This document shows positions 17,227 through 25,693 of a stretch of 45,411 nucleotides of DNA, one piece after another. The position numbers and the translations under genes are program-made. The stretch's first letter is position 1; each line of letters starts with the position of its first letter. The notes under the pieces are model-generated. The model had not been told where the DNA came from. It saw only the letters and a list, made by a program, of their open reading frames with translations, and did not search any database. The stretch spans positions 1-45,411 of the forward strand of contig JBCCEJ010000050.1 of NCBI GenBank assembly GCA_039030335.1. The letters are read 5' to 3'. The stretch is from JBCCEJ01 sp039030335 (GTDB lineage: Bacteria > Pseudomonadota > Gammaproteobacteria > HK1).

Positions 17227-17882
17227 CAGCTGGGAAGCGTCAGCGGCGCCCCGGTGACGTTTTGCAGGTCGGCAAAGCTGACACCGTCCACCAATTCGCG
17301 CACCACCAGCCCCTCGGCCGTGATGTCGATGACGCAGAGGTCGGTATACACCGCCGTTACGGTGCCGACCGTCGTCAGCGGATAACTGCACGAGTCCACA
17401 ATTTTTGGCGCTCCGGAACGCGTGCAATGGTCGGTGAAAACGATGACGTTACGCGCACCGGCACCAAGATCCATGGCGCCTCCAACGGCCGGTATGGCAT
17501 CGTCGGCATTGGTCAACCAGTTGGCGAGATCTCCGCGCGCTGACACTTGAAACGCGCCCAGCACGCAGTAGTCGAGATGCTGACCGCGGATCATGCCGAA
17601 GCTGTCAGCGCTGTCGAACAGGCTACTGCCAGGCACGAGTGTTACCGGTTTCTTGCCGGCATTGACGAGTTCCCAGTCGATCTCGTTGTCGTTCGGAGAC
17701 GGGCCCATCCCGAGAATGCCGTTCTCGCTATGAAAGATGATCTCGCGCCCCTCGGGGACGAAGTTCGCCACGAGTTCCGGGGCGCCAATACCCAGGTTCA
17801 CATAGCTGCCGTCTGGAATGTCCGCGGCGATTCTGGCCGCTGTATCAGCGCGGCTACGACCATTCAAACCGTGCGCACTCAT
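17226..17882 (-). CDS. 3-oxoacid/acyl CoA-transferase subunit B
   Basis: Beta subunit, 218 residues, of a family I heteromeric CoA-transferase. The motif SENGILGMGP (about residues 52-61) contains the catalytic glutamate that forms the glutamyl-CoA intermediate. GSYVNLGIGAPELVANFVP and the GGAMDLGAGA segment are also typical. It overlaps subunit A by ATGA (17879-17882). Related enzymes use succinyl-CoA or acetyl-CoA as donor for acetoacetate or 3-oxoadipate; the acceptor here is not determinable from the sequence. Confidence 0.9.
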   Translation of the reverse strand: MSAHGLNGRSRADTAARIAADIPDGSYVNLGIGAPELVANFVPEGREIIFHSENGILGMGPSPNDNEIDWELVNAGKKPVTLVPGSSLFDSADSFGMIRGQHLDYCVLGAFQVSARGDLANWLTNADDAIPAVGGAMDLGAGARNVIVFTDHCTRSGAPKIVDSCSYPLTTVGTVTAVYTDLCVIDITAEGLVVRELVDGVSFADLQNVTGAPLTLPS

Positions 17883-18607
17883 TGCTTCTCTCCAGCCTTG
17901 CGTGCCGCCTGCTCAGCATCATGCAACGCATTTTCGTCGGTTGGTACCGGTATGTGCACAACGCGATCCACGAAGATGCCCGGGGTCATGACGTTTTCCG
18001 GCTCGATCTCACCCAGGTCGACGATATGTTGAACCTGCACGATCGTCGTCCTGGCCGCCATCGCCATCATCGGAGCAAAATTGCGCGCGGCACGACGATA
18101 AAAGAGGTTGCCCCAGCGGTCGGCTTTCCACGCCTTTATGAGTGCGTAGTCCGCATGTAAAGGCGTTTCCAGAACCATGCGCCGCCCATCGATAACCCGC
18201 TCCTCCTTGCCTTCCGCGAGCGGAGTCCCGACCGACGTGGGCGTATAAAAACCGCCGATACCGACGCCGGCGATGCGGATGCGTTCAGCGAGCGTGCCTT
18301 GTGGGACCGTTTCCAGCGCGATCTTGCCGGCGCGGTAGAGCGACTCGAACACGACCGGGTCACGCGAGCGCGGAAACGAGCAGATCATTTTGGCCACCCG
18401 CTCCGCCTCCAGCAGCGCTGCAAGGCCGACGTGACCATTGCCAGCGTTATTGTTGATAACGGTAAGCCCTGCAGCACCCTGGTCGATCAGGCCGTGCACC
18501 AGATCGGTGGGGTTGCCTGCGTTGCCAAATCCACTGATGGCGATAGTGGCGCCATCTGGGATCCCATCCAACGCCGCGGCTATGTCGGGTACGAGTTTGT
18601 CGACCAT
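17879..18607 (-). CDS. 3-oxoacid/acyl CoA-transferase subunit A
   Basis: Alpha subunit, 242 residues. It shows ATIAISGFGNAGNPTDLVHG, the G-rich CoA-binding loop, followed by NNNAGNGHVGLAALLE and later KAWKADRWGNLFYRRAARNF. I start at the ATG 18605-18607 (MVDKLVPD); a TTG two codons earlier is possible. Translationally coupled to subunit B. Flanked by two PhyH-like oxygenase genes on the other strand, which may be chance or may indicate a shared catabolic route. Confidence 0.9.
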   Translation of the reverse strand: MVDKLVPDIAAALDGIPDGATIAISGFGNAGNPTDLVHGLIDQGAAGLTVINNNAGNGHVGLAALLEAERVAKMICSFPRSRDPVVFESLYRAGKIALETVPQGTLAERIRIAGVGIGGFYTPTSVGTPLAEGKEERVIDGRRMVLETPLHADYALIKAWKADRWGNLFYRRAARNFAPMMAMAARTTIVQVQHIVDLGEIEPENVMTPGIFVDRVVHIPVPTDENALHDAEQAARKAGEKQ

Positions 18608-18734
18608 GGGCAATCATTCAATCGCTTGCAAACCGTCCCATGTTGATCCGCCTGAGCAGGCAAATCAAGATTCCAGTGCTCGCAACCGCGCGACGCCGCG
18701 CAACCCCCAGGGCATGGCACGAAGGTGCGGACCA

Positions 18735-19565
18735 ATGAACAGACTGACGCCGGCTGAAGTTCACCACTATCACGACAAGGGCTATCTGGTACCGGACTTC
18801 CGGCTATCGGACAGCTGGCTCGAGCGCGTGCGAAACGCACTCGACACGCTGCACCGCGACCACCCGAATGTTGGCCTCGACTTCGTACCGAGTCCGCACG
18901 TCCCGAACTATGTGGAGGGCGTTACCGAGTATGAGGAATGGCTCGAGTTCGCGCGCATTCCCGAAGTTCTCGACATCGTCGCAGAACTCATCGGTCCTGA
19001 TTTTCTGATGTGGGGCTCCGCGCTGTTCGGCAAGCCCGGCAGTACCGGCAAGGAAACGCCCTGGCATCAAGACGGTGAATACTGGCCCATCCGACCGCTT
19101 GCGAGTTGCACGCTCTGGATCGCCCTCGATCCGTCAACGTCAGACAATGGCTGCCTGCGGGTCCTGCCCGGGTCGCACAAGAAGAAACAGATATTCCATC
19201 ATCGGCGGAACGACGCTACTGGCTTCACCTTGAACCAGGTATTGAGCGACACGGAGTTGAATCTCGATGACGCCACGGACGTGTGCCTCGAGCCCGGCCA
19301 GATTTCGATCCACGATGTCTATCTGGCGCACGGCTCCGCACCAAACCGTTCGACCCAACGGCGTGCCGGCATGACCTATCGTTACATGCCAACAACTTCA
19401 CACTTCGACCATGACTGGGCACTGGAAATGACGCGTACGATGGGCACGACCGACATGTCGCAACGCCCGTTGTTTCTGGTGCGCGGCTGCGATCGATGCG
19501 GCCAAAACGATCTCGAGCGAGGCCACGCCGTCTACGCACCTTATATGGCGGCAAACGCCAGCTAG
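18735..19565 (+). CDS. Phytanoyl-CoA dioxygenase (PhyH) family protein
   Basis: Second PhyH-type oxygenase of the window, 276 residues, start MNRLTPAEVHHYHDKGYLVP at the ATG 18735-18737. Iron ligands: WHQDGEYWP (His-x-Asp) and the distal HGSAPNRSTQRRAG (His, with the Arg expected to bind 2-oxoglutarate nearby). PGSHKKKQIF precedes it. It is more similar in layout to small-molecule hydroxylases than to eukaryotic phytanoyl-CoA hydroxylase. The upstream open frame to 18438 runs antisense through the CoA-transferase A gene and is rejected. Its stop overlaps the stop of the convergent neighbour in the palindrome CTAG. Confidence 0.86.
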   Translation: MNRLTPAEVHHYHDKGYLVPDFRLSDSWLERVRNALDTLHRDHPNVGLDFVPSPHVPNYVEGVTEYEEWLEFARIPEVLDIVAELIGPDFLMWGSALFGKPGSTGKETPWHQDGEYWPIRPLASCTLWIALDPSTSDNGCLRVLPGSHKKKQIFHHRRNDATGFTLNQVLSDTELNLDDATDVCLEPGQISIHDVYLAHGSAPNRSTQRRAGMTYRYMPTTSHFDHDWALEMTRTMGTTDMSQRPLFLVRGCDRCGQNDLERGHAVYAPYMAANAS

Positions 19566-20401
19566 GGCAGCTTCACCGCCTGCGGTGAGTCGTCCGGCCC
19601 CCTGTAGCTGGCCCACCAGGCGCCGTCTCGAACCGAGACGTTGAGCCCGCCGGTGATCGTCGGCAACTGCCCACTGCGCCAACGCTCGACGAGTCGACCG
19701 TCTTCAAACGCGACGATCGCAAGTTGCCGCCGGCTCTGCGTAGGCAGCACGATCTCGGCGCCACCGTCACCGTCCAGATCGACACTGGTACCGAGGTCGA
19801 GATGTGGCGAGCCCATGATGTGCGTGGAGTAACCGCCCATGGTAGCGACCGGTTCCAGCCGGTTCCCGCGCGGTCTTACGATGGTCAGAATCCCACCGAT
19901 GTGCGGCGTTTCGATATAAGCGGCTTCGCGTTTGCCGTCGCCGTCGAAGTCATCTACCGCCAGCGGGTTCAGCCACCGAAAGCCCCGGCCAATCGGGTCG
20001 GTCGCGAATTTGGGCGCGAGTTTGCCGTCCGTCACCGCGAACGCGGCCAGGCGGGCACCGCCGAAGAAATCCGAGATGATCGTCCAGACCTCAGCCTGAC
20101 CATCCCCGTCCAGATCGGCGATGCGCGGCGTGTTGTCTTCGAACACTGCATCTTCGAGCCTGTACGCGAGTTTCTGACCCGAGCGCAGTTTGACGTTGAG
20201 CTGCATGCCTTCGAGGTCGTCACCGAGCACACCATGCGGGTAAGCATCAGTGGGCGATGACAGCCAGGCAGCCGCAATATCACCGGTGCCAGTCGCGATC
20301 TCGCCGTAGGGGATGACGTCGGCAGCGACAACGTTCGCGGGCGCCGAGATGAGGCACCCCAGCGCGATCGCACACGCCCAGGATGTGAGCCGTTCTCCCA
20401 T
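19562..20401 (-). CDS. Exported FG-GAP/VCBS repeat protein
   Basis: A 279-residue protein with a signal peptide (MGERLTSWACAIALGCLISA, cleavage near VVA-AD). It has at least three calcium-loop repeats of FG-GAP type: DLDGDGQAE, DFDGDGKRE and DLDGDGGAE, roughly 55-80 residues apart, as in beta-propeller-like VCBS proteins. Likely periplasmic or secreted and calcium-binding; the role is unknown. It lies 50 bp downstream of the MocR gene on the same strand. The stop codon shares CTAG (19562-19565) with the convergent PhyH gene. Confidence 0.8.
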   Translation of the reverse strand: MGERLTSWACAIALGCLISAPANVVAADVIPYGEIATGTGDIAAAWLSSPTDAYPHGVLGDDLEGMQLNVKLRSGQKLAYRLEDAVFEDNTPRIADLDGDGQAEVWTIISDFFGGARLAAFAVTDGKLAPKFATDPIGRGFRWLNPLAVDDFDGDGKREAAYIETPHIGGILTIVRPRGNRLEPVATMGGYSTHIMGSPHLDLGTSVDLDGDGGAEIVLPTQSRRQLAIVAFEDGRLVERWRSGQLPTITGGLNVSVRDGAWWASYRGPDDSPQAVKLP

Positions 20402-20451
20402 ATTGGTCTCCTCGAATTGGTTGGACTCGCCCGCCGTGTGTTTCGTTACGC

Positions 20452-22041
20452 TCAGCGCATGCCAGCGCTTACATCGTATGACTTCGAATGCGATGATCGC
20501 ATCTTCGACGCGAGCCGTTCGATATGCGCTTCCAGTGGCTCAACGCCACAGTAACCACAACCGAACACCAGACCAGGCGGGATATGCCGCGCGCGCGTGA
20601 GGTCGTCGACGTGGTAGTGGCTGAGACCTTCCATGCCGAGCCCGAGTTCGCGCACGACGCTCAGCACGTGAGCTTCCGGCCAGCCGTCGGATAGTTCGAA
20701 AGTCAGCTGCAGACCACCATCGGCGGGTACGGTGTGCCCGGCAAATTTCATGAGGTGGCTTAACGCGGCGGCGAGCCGGTGACGACGGTCACCGTAAAGC
20801 TGCCGCATACGCCGCAGGTGGCGGCCAAAATGACCTTCGGTGATGAAGCGTACGAGCGCGGCCTGGATCGGTACGGAAGGCTCCTGGCCAGTTTGCCGCA
20901 GCGCCTGCCGGAATGGCGCATCGAGCCCATCTGGTACGACCATGTACGCCACCCGCAATCCCGGGAACATGGTCTTCGAGAAAGAGCCGACATAGATCAC
21001 GCGAGCGTTGGCGGTCAGACCCTGCATGGCCGCAACGGGCCGGTTCGCATAGCGGAACTCGCTGTCGTAATCGTCCTCGATGATCCAGCCGTCGACCCGG
21101 TCGGCCCAGTCGAGCAGCCGCTGGCGCCGCTCCAAGGAGAGGGTGCTGCCCAGTGGAAACTGGTGTGACGGCGTGACGTAACCGATCTTTAGCACCGCGC
21201 CGCGGTCTGCGCCATGCGCGGGTGGGGATCCGTTCAGATCGCCAATTTGCGCGCCTTCCTTATCCACCTCTACTGGCACGAGTCGCAACCCCGCACCATC
21301 GAATGCCGCCCGGGCACCGCTGTAACCGGGCGCTTCGAGCCACGCGCCGTCGCCCGGTTCCGTCAGCATTCTGGCGGTGATATCCAGCGCGGCCTGCGCA
21401 TTGCTTACTACCAGGACCTGATGAGGCTGGCACCGCACACCGCGTGCGGCCGCAAGATAGCCGGCTATCGCCTCGCGCAAGGACTTCAGACCACCCGCGT
21501 GACCATATCCTGCGGCGTCGGGTCCGAGCTCACGCTGCGCGCGGGCCAGAAGGCGCGACCACAACGGCCACGGGAAATGATCCAGGGCGGGGATGCCCGG
21601 CTGAAAAGGCCGCCCCGATGTGCTCTCCGGCAAGCTTCGGTGCCGCGCGGCGAGTCGGCGACCGCGAGCCGAAAGCTCCGTCGCGCTGACACGGCGCAAC
21701 GGCGGTTTGGCACTGGTCGTGGGCCAGTCAGATCTGAACGAGGCCGAGACCACGGTCCCGGCACCAACACGCGCCGACACCAGTCCTTCAGCGAGTAGCT
21801 GATCCAGTGCCGTGATCACCGTATTGCGCGACACCCCTAACTCGGCTGCCAGAAGTCGCGAGGACGGTAGCCGCGTTCCGGCAACCAGTTGCCCGGCCAG
21901 AATCCGGCCGCGCAGCGCCAGGTAGAGTTGTTGGTGCAGAGGCTGGGCGCCCTGATGCGTGAGTTCGAGGCCGGCCAATGCGCCTTGGGAGGCCTGTTGT
22001 ATGACCGACTTGCCCGCGCCCGGGCCGGTTTTCTGATTCAC
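20452..22041 (-). CDS. MocR/PdxR-type transcriptional regulator (GntR HTH + aminotransferase fold)
   Basis: An N-terminal winged helix (PLHQQLYLALRGRILAGQLV ... SSRLLAAELGVSRNTVITAL) is fused to a class I aminotransferase-like domain of about 400 residues. The PLP lysine motif is GSFSKTMFPGLR. About 529 residues when started at the GTG 22039-22041. No ATG exists between the HTH and the repeat array. The open frame continues 62 codons upstream, but those residues are translated direct repeats (ETDTHF four times) and are unlikely to be native. A TTG closer to the HTH is an alternative start. MocR proteins usually regulate the divergent gene and sense PLP or amino compounds; here the divergent gene is a molybdopterin oxidoreductase. 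Confidence 0.88.
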   Translation of the reverse strand: MNQKTGPGAGKSVIQQASQGALAGLELTHQGAQPLHQQLYLALRGRILAGQLVAGTRLPSSRLLAAELGVSRNTVITALDQLLAEGLVSARVGAGTVVSASFRSDWPTTSAKPPLRRVSATELSARGRRLAARHRSLPESTSGRPFQPGIPALDHFPWPLWSRLLARAQRELGPDAAGYGHAGGLKSLREAIAGYLAAARGVRCQPHQVLVVSNAQAALDITARMLTEPGDGAWLEAPGYSGARAAFDGAGLRLVPVEVDKEGAQIGDLNGSPPAHGADRGAVLKIGYVTPSHQFPLGSTLSLERRQRLLDWADRVDGWIIEDDYDSEFRYANRPVAAMQGLTANARVIYVGSFSKTMFPGLRVAYMVVPDGLDAPFRQALRQTGQEPSVPIQAALVRFITEGHFGRHLRRMRQLYGDRRHRLAAALSHLMKFAGHTVPADGGLQLTFELSDGWPEAHVLSVVRELGLGMEGLSHYHVDDLTRARHIPPGLVFGCGYCGVEPLEAHIERLASKMRSSHSKSYDVSAGMR

Positions 22042-22061
22042 GCTGTGGGTCCGTATGTTCT

Positions 22062-22211
22062 GAAAGTGTGTGTCCGTTTCGAAAAGCGGAAAGTGTGTGT
22101 CCGTTTCGGTAAGCGGAAAGTGTGTGTCCGTTTCGAAAAGCGTTGCACCGCGAAAGTGTGTGTCCGTTTCGGTACGAAAAGCGGTGCACCGCGAAAGTGT
22201 GTGTCCGTCTC
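22062..22211. repeat. Array of five 19-bp direct repeats between mocR-type gene and Mo-oxidoreductase
   Basis: The unit gaaagtgtgtgtccgtttc begins at 22062, 22089, 22116, 22152 and 22193. The first four are identical and the fifth has one substitution. Spacings are 27, 27, 36 and 41 bp. The spacers are themselves related: gaaaagcg or ggtaagcg, extended in the last two by TTGCACCGC or GTGCACCGC. Two readings are possible: a multi-copy terminal repeat left by a mobile element (IS21-like ends carry such repeats), or operator sites for the MocR protein, which binds direct repeats. Confidence 0.9.
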
Positions 22212-22242
22212 GGAGGATAAATGGCACCTTCGAATTCGTATG

Positions 22243-22266
22243 AATGGATCTTTCTGTAGATCCATT
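22243..22266 (+). other. 9-bp inverted repeat upstream of the Mo-oxidoreductase
   Basis: AATGGATCT-N6-AGATCCATT is a perfect palindrome 45 bp before the oxidoreductase ATG, lying between the direct-repeat array and the gene. It could be an operator, or a 5' leader hairpin if transcription starts upstream. Confidence 0.7.
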
Positions 22267-22311
22267 GTGTCGTCAAGATCTGGCTATTCCGACCTTGATG
22301 AGCCTGTGGAT

Positions 22312-24372
22312 ATGAGTACGCAACCTCTTCGCCGCAGCCCTGCGGTGTGCCCGCTGGACTGTCCGGATACCTGCAGCCTGACCGTGACCCACACCCCCGA
22401 CACAATCGTGTCGCTGCAAGGCTCTAAGGGGAATCCATTCACCGGGGGGCGCATCTGCGCGAAGGTGAGGCGCCACTATCCGGAATTCACGCACGGGGAC
22501 AATCGCCTGCGAGAACCATTGCGCGCGGTGGGTTCGAAGGGAGACTGTCGGTTCGAGCCGATCACGTGGGACGAGGCTTTGGATCTGGCTCACGCCGGGC
22601 TTGCCCGGGTGATCGAACAGCACGGCCCGGAAGCCGTGGTGCCGTTCAACTACGCCGGTCCGCACGGGATGCTGGCGGACGGCTCGATGGACCGGCGGTT
22701 CTTGCACCGTCTGGGCGCCAGCCTTGTCGATCGCGGCGCGCTCTGCGGCAACATCAAGAGTCTCGCGTGGTCGAGCCTGTACGGCGCAATGCCGGGTATG
22801 GGTCCCGAGCAGGCTGAGCATGCTCAGGTGATCGTGGTGTGGAGCAACAACGTCACGGTGTCGAATCTGCACCTGGCGCGCGTCATCCAGACCGCGCGCA
22901 AACGAGGCGCGCGGCTCGTGGTCATCGATCCGAAACGTATTCGCATCGCCGCGAACGCGGACCTGCACATCGCACCCAAGCCGGGTACGGACGTCGTGCT
23001 GGGCTACGCGCTCGCGACAGAGCTTGAGCGGCTTGGGGCGTTCAACGAGGTGTTCATCGACCGCTGGGTCCTGGGTTTCGAGCCTTACATGGCGCAGGCG
23101 CGCCGCTACCCGGCCGAGGTCGCTGCGCGCATCTGCGACGTGCCGGTCGAGCAGATCCGCACGCTGGCGCGCTGGTACGCCGAAGCCAGGGCCGTGGCGC
23201 TATCGGTCGGCAACGGTATGGAACGCAGTCGCACGGGCGGCGCCAGTCTGCGCACGGCGATGGCGCTGCCAGCTTTGACGGGCAACTTCGGCGACATTGG
23301 CAACGGCGTGATCGCGAAGGTGGGCAACGCGTTCCCGAAAACGCCGCAGCGCCTCCAGCGCACCGACTGGATCCCCGCGGGCACGCGCACGGTGAACATC
23401 CTGAGCGTGCCCGAGCACATCCTCGACGACACACTGGCGCCGCCCGTGCGCGGGCTCATCATCTACAACCACAATCCGATCGCGACACACCCCGATCAGC
23501 ATCGGATGCTCCGCGCGCTCCAACATCCAGATCTGTTCACCGTGGGTATCGAGGTCGCGATGACAGACAGCATGCGCTATGCCGACGTCATCCTGCCGGC
23601 CGCCGGTCCGTTCGAGATCGACGATATCTACGGGGCTTACGGCCAGCAATACCTGCAACGCGCCAGGCCGATCATTCGGCCGGTTGGCGAGGCGCGGGCC
23701 AACACGTGGATCTTCCAGCAACTCGCGAAGCGGTTCGGTTTCGACGACCCGGCGTTTGACGCCACCGATCTGGAACTGATGGATGACGCGCTCGACCTGC
23801 AAGCCCCCGCGATGAACGGCGCCCAGCCCTCTACGCTGCCGATCGGCACGGCGCTGCACATGACGCTCGACGGCGAGCCGATAGTGCCGTTTGAGAACGT
23901 GTTCCCGGCGACACCGAGCGGCAAGGTAGAACTCTATTCGGCTGATCTCGAGCGGCGCTTCGGCGCCGGGTTGCCCGCGTACGAACCAGCGGATACCGGC
24001 GTGCCGGACGCGTATCCGCTGCAGCTCCTTACGCCTTCATCGGCCGAGCGCACCAACGCGACCTTTGGCGGCGTCAGCGCCAATCTGGTGCCCGAAGTCA
24101 TCGAACTGCATCCGGTGGATGCGGAGCACCGGGGGCTGAACGATGGTGACCGGGTGAAGGTTTACAACGCGCTCGGAGATTGCGAACTGATCGTGCGGGT
24201 AACGGATGCAACCCGCCCTGGCCTCGCCTACTCACCGAAAGGAACCTGGCTCGCCACTTCACACACCGGTCAGACGGTCAACGCGCTGGTACCAGACCTG
24301 CGTTCCGATATCGCCGACGGGGCTTGTTTCAACAACACGTTCGTTCAGGTGGCGCCGCTCCGGAAACGCTGA
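22312..24372 (+). CDS. Molybdopterin oxidoreductase family protein
   Basis: Soluble bis-MGD enzyme of the DMSO-reductase superfamily, 686 residues. The N-terminal [4Fe-4S] motif CPLDCPDTC with the later GGRICAKV cysteine is followed by the Mo-binding regions (LVDRGALCGNIKSLAWSSLY, VVWSNNVTVSNLHLARV, VVIDPKRIRIAANADLHIAP, GNGMERSRTGGAS). A C-terminal MGD-binding barrel (about 560-680) has LLTPSSAERTNATFG and PKGTWLATSHTGQTVNAL. There is no Tat signal, so it is cytoplasmic. I cannot name the substrate; related proteins are annotated only as formate-dehydrogenase-like or BisC-like. Start MSTQPLRRSPAVCP; the frame is open far upstream through the repeat array, which is rejected. Divergent from the MocR gene. 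Confidence 0.85.
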   Translation: MSTQPLRRSPAVCPLDCPDTCSLTVTHTPDTIVSLQGSKGNPFTGGRICAKVRRHYPEFTHGDNRLREPLRAVGSKGDCRFEPITWDEALDLAHAGLARVIEQHGPEAVVPFNYAGPHGMLADGSMDRRFLHRLGASLVDRGALCGNIKSLAWSSLYGAMPGMGPEQAEHAQVIVVWSNNVTVSNLHLARVIQTARKRGARLVVIDPKRIRIAANADLHIAPKPGTDVVLGYALATELERLGAFNEVFIDRWVLGFEPYMAQARRYPAEVAARICDVPVEQIRTLARWYAEARAVALSVGNGMERSRTGGASLRTAMALPALTGNFGDIGNGVIAKVGNAFPKTPQRLQRTDWIPAGTRTVNILSVPEHILDDTLAPPVRGLIIYNHNPIATHPDQHRMLRALQHPDLFTVGIEVAMTDSMRYADVILPAAGPFEIDDIYGAYGQQYLQRARPIIRPVGEARANTWIFQQLAKRFGFDDPAFDATDLELMDDALDLQAPAMNGAQPSTLPIGTALHMTLDGEPIVPFENVFPATPSGKVELYSADLERRFGAGLPAYEPADTGVPDAYPLQLLTPSSAERTNATFGGVSANLVPEVIELHPVDAEHRGLNDGDRVKVYNALGDCELIVRVTDATRPGLAYSPKGTWLATSHTGQTVNALVPDLRSDIADGACFNNTFVQVAPLRKR

Positions 24373-24455
24373 CCGGGCGCCCGCGCTGCGAGGACATTGG
24401 CGGCTCTGGCACAATGACGCCGCCAATGCCCAAACAAGCTGAGTAGGAGCGCCCC

Positions 24456-24809
24456 ATGAGCATCGAACGCAAACACACGAATGACCGGATGAGCCAGCTC
24501 GTCATCCATGGTGACACCGTCTACCTGGCTGGCCAGGTAGCCCAGGGCGCTCCGGGCGGCACCGTGGCCGAGCAGACGAAGGCGATACTCGATCAGATCG
24601 ATTCACTGCTGGCCGAGGCGGGCACCGACAAGAGCAAAGCGCTGTCTGCCACCATCTGGTTGAACAGCATGGACGACTTCGCCGAGATGAACAGCGTCTG
24701 GGATGAATGGTCGAAAGGCGGCAACGCGCCGGCCCGCGCATGCGTTGAATCGCCGCGCCTCGCCGCGCCCCAGTTCACGGTTGAGATCGGGATCATCGCC
24801 GCGCGTTGA
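24456..24809 (+). CDS. RidA family (YjgF/YER057c/UK114) protein
   Basis: A 117-residue trimeric-fold enamine/imine deaminase-family protein. The conserved arginine is present in NAPARACVES and the conserved glutamate in FTVEIGIIAA. VYLAGQVAQGAPGGTVAEQT is the usual central strand. Good RBS (TAGGAG, 7 nt). The first gene of a plus-strand run, overlapping the next gene by 4 nt. Operon-borne RidA homologues often act in a specific catabolic pathway, hydrolysing an enamine or aminoacrylate-like intermediate; which one is not clear here. Confidence 0.9.
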   Translation: MSIERKHTNDRMSQLVIHGDTVYLAGQVAQGAPGGTVAEQTKAILDQIDSLLAEAGTDKSKALSATIWLNSMDDFAEMNSVWDEWSKGGNAPARACVESPRLAAPQFTVEIGIIAAR

Positions 24810-25630
24810 GCACCGTGGCCGAGCCCTCAGGCAGCGCCTTGAACGCAGCCGAAGCTTCAACTGACGCATGTACGTTCATCGAACATCTGGCGTTTACGAC
24901 GGATGCCGGGTTTGGCGCGCGCGCGCGCATCGGGCTCGTGGCCTTGCAGTCCGATTACACGGTCGAAGCTGAACTTGCAGCCATCTACGGGCAGTTGGAC
25001 GGGGTCGCGCATTACGTCTCGCGCGTCAGCAACGACATGTACGTCACGCCGGATACGTTGGCGGCCATGGGGCCCAGACTTACCGCAAGCGCGGCGCAGC
25101 TGCTGGCGCCCGGCGACCTCGATGTGATCGCGTACGGCTGCACGTCTGCATCGACCGTACTCGGCACTGACGCAGTCGAGCGCTACGTGCGCGCGAGCCA
25201 CCCGGATGCGGCCGTGACCAACCCGCTCAGCGCAGCCAGCACTGCGTTGAGCGCGCTCGGCGTTGGTCGCGTTGCCGTGCTGACACCGTACACGCGAGAT
25301 ATCAACGAACAGTTGCTGAGGGCGTTCCAGGACCGCGGTTTCTCCGTCCCCGTATTCGGCTCGTTCAACGAACCGATGGACCCCGTGGTGGCCGCCATCG
25401 ATGCCACCAGCCTTACGCACGCAGCCGAAACGCTGCTCGGTTCAGCCGCGGCAGAGGCACTGTTCGTCTCTTGCACGTCAGTTCGCCTCGCGAGCATCGC
25501 CGGCCAGCTCGAAGCGCGCTTCGGCGTGCCGGTGCTGTCCTCGAATCTGGCGCTCGCGTGGCATTGCCTGCGCCTCGCCGGTGTCAACGATATCCTGGAA
25601 GGCTACGGACGCCTCTTTCAACAAGACTGA
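24806..25630 (+). CDS. Asp/Glu racemase superfamily protein, maleate isomerase/arylmalonate decarboxylase-like
   Basis: 274 residues. Two catalytic-type cysteines lie in symmetrical positions: AYGCTSASTVLG and FVSCTSVRLAS, as in maleate cis-trans isomerase and related cofactor-free enzymes. The opening ARIGLVALQSDYTVEAEL fits the same subgroup. The start is a TTG overlapping the RidA stop (TTGA, 24806-24809); a GTG three codons later is possible. Adjacent to RidA, a crotonase and a BVMO, which suggests breakdown of a cyclic or heterocyclic compound to a dicarboxylate, but this is inference. Confidence 0.82.
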   Translation: MSTVAEPSGSALNAAEASTDACTFIEHLAFTTDAGFGARARIGLVALQSDYTVEAELAAIYGQLDGVAHYVSRVSNDMYVTPDTLAAMGPRLTASAAQLLAPGDLDVIAYGCTSASTVLGTDAVERYVRASHPDAAVTNPLSAASTALSALGVGRVAVLTPYTRDINEQLLRAFQDRGFSVPVFGSFNEPMDPVVAAIDATSLTHAAETLLGSAAAEALFVSCTSVRLASIAGQLEARFGVPVLSSNLALAWHCLRLAGVNDILEGYGRLFQQD

Positions 25631-25693
25631 CGCGAAAATTTGATATGAAACCGGACCGCCCAGCGCTCACGGCTTCGATGTGAGGAACGAGAC

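Noticed and set aside
22062..22211. CRISPR array
   Set aside because: Repeats are regular enough, but the spacers are only 8-22 bp and are related to each other; no cas genes are nearby.
21889..22311. Longer N-terminus of the molybdopterin oxidoreductase
   Set aside because: It overlaps the MocR gene and the repeat array, giving repetitive VCVRFEKR-like peptides. The family start is just before the CPLDCPDTC motif.
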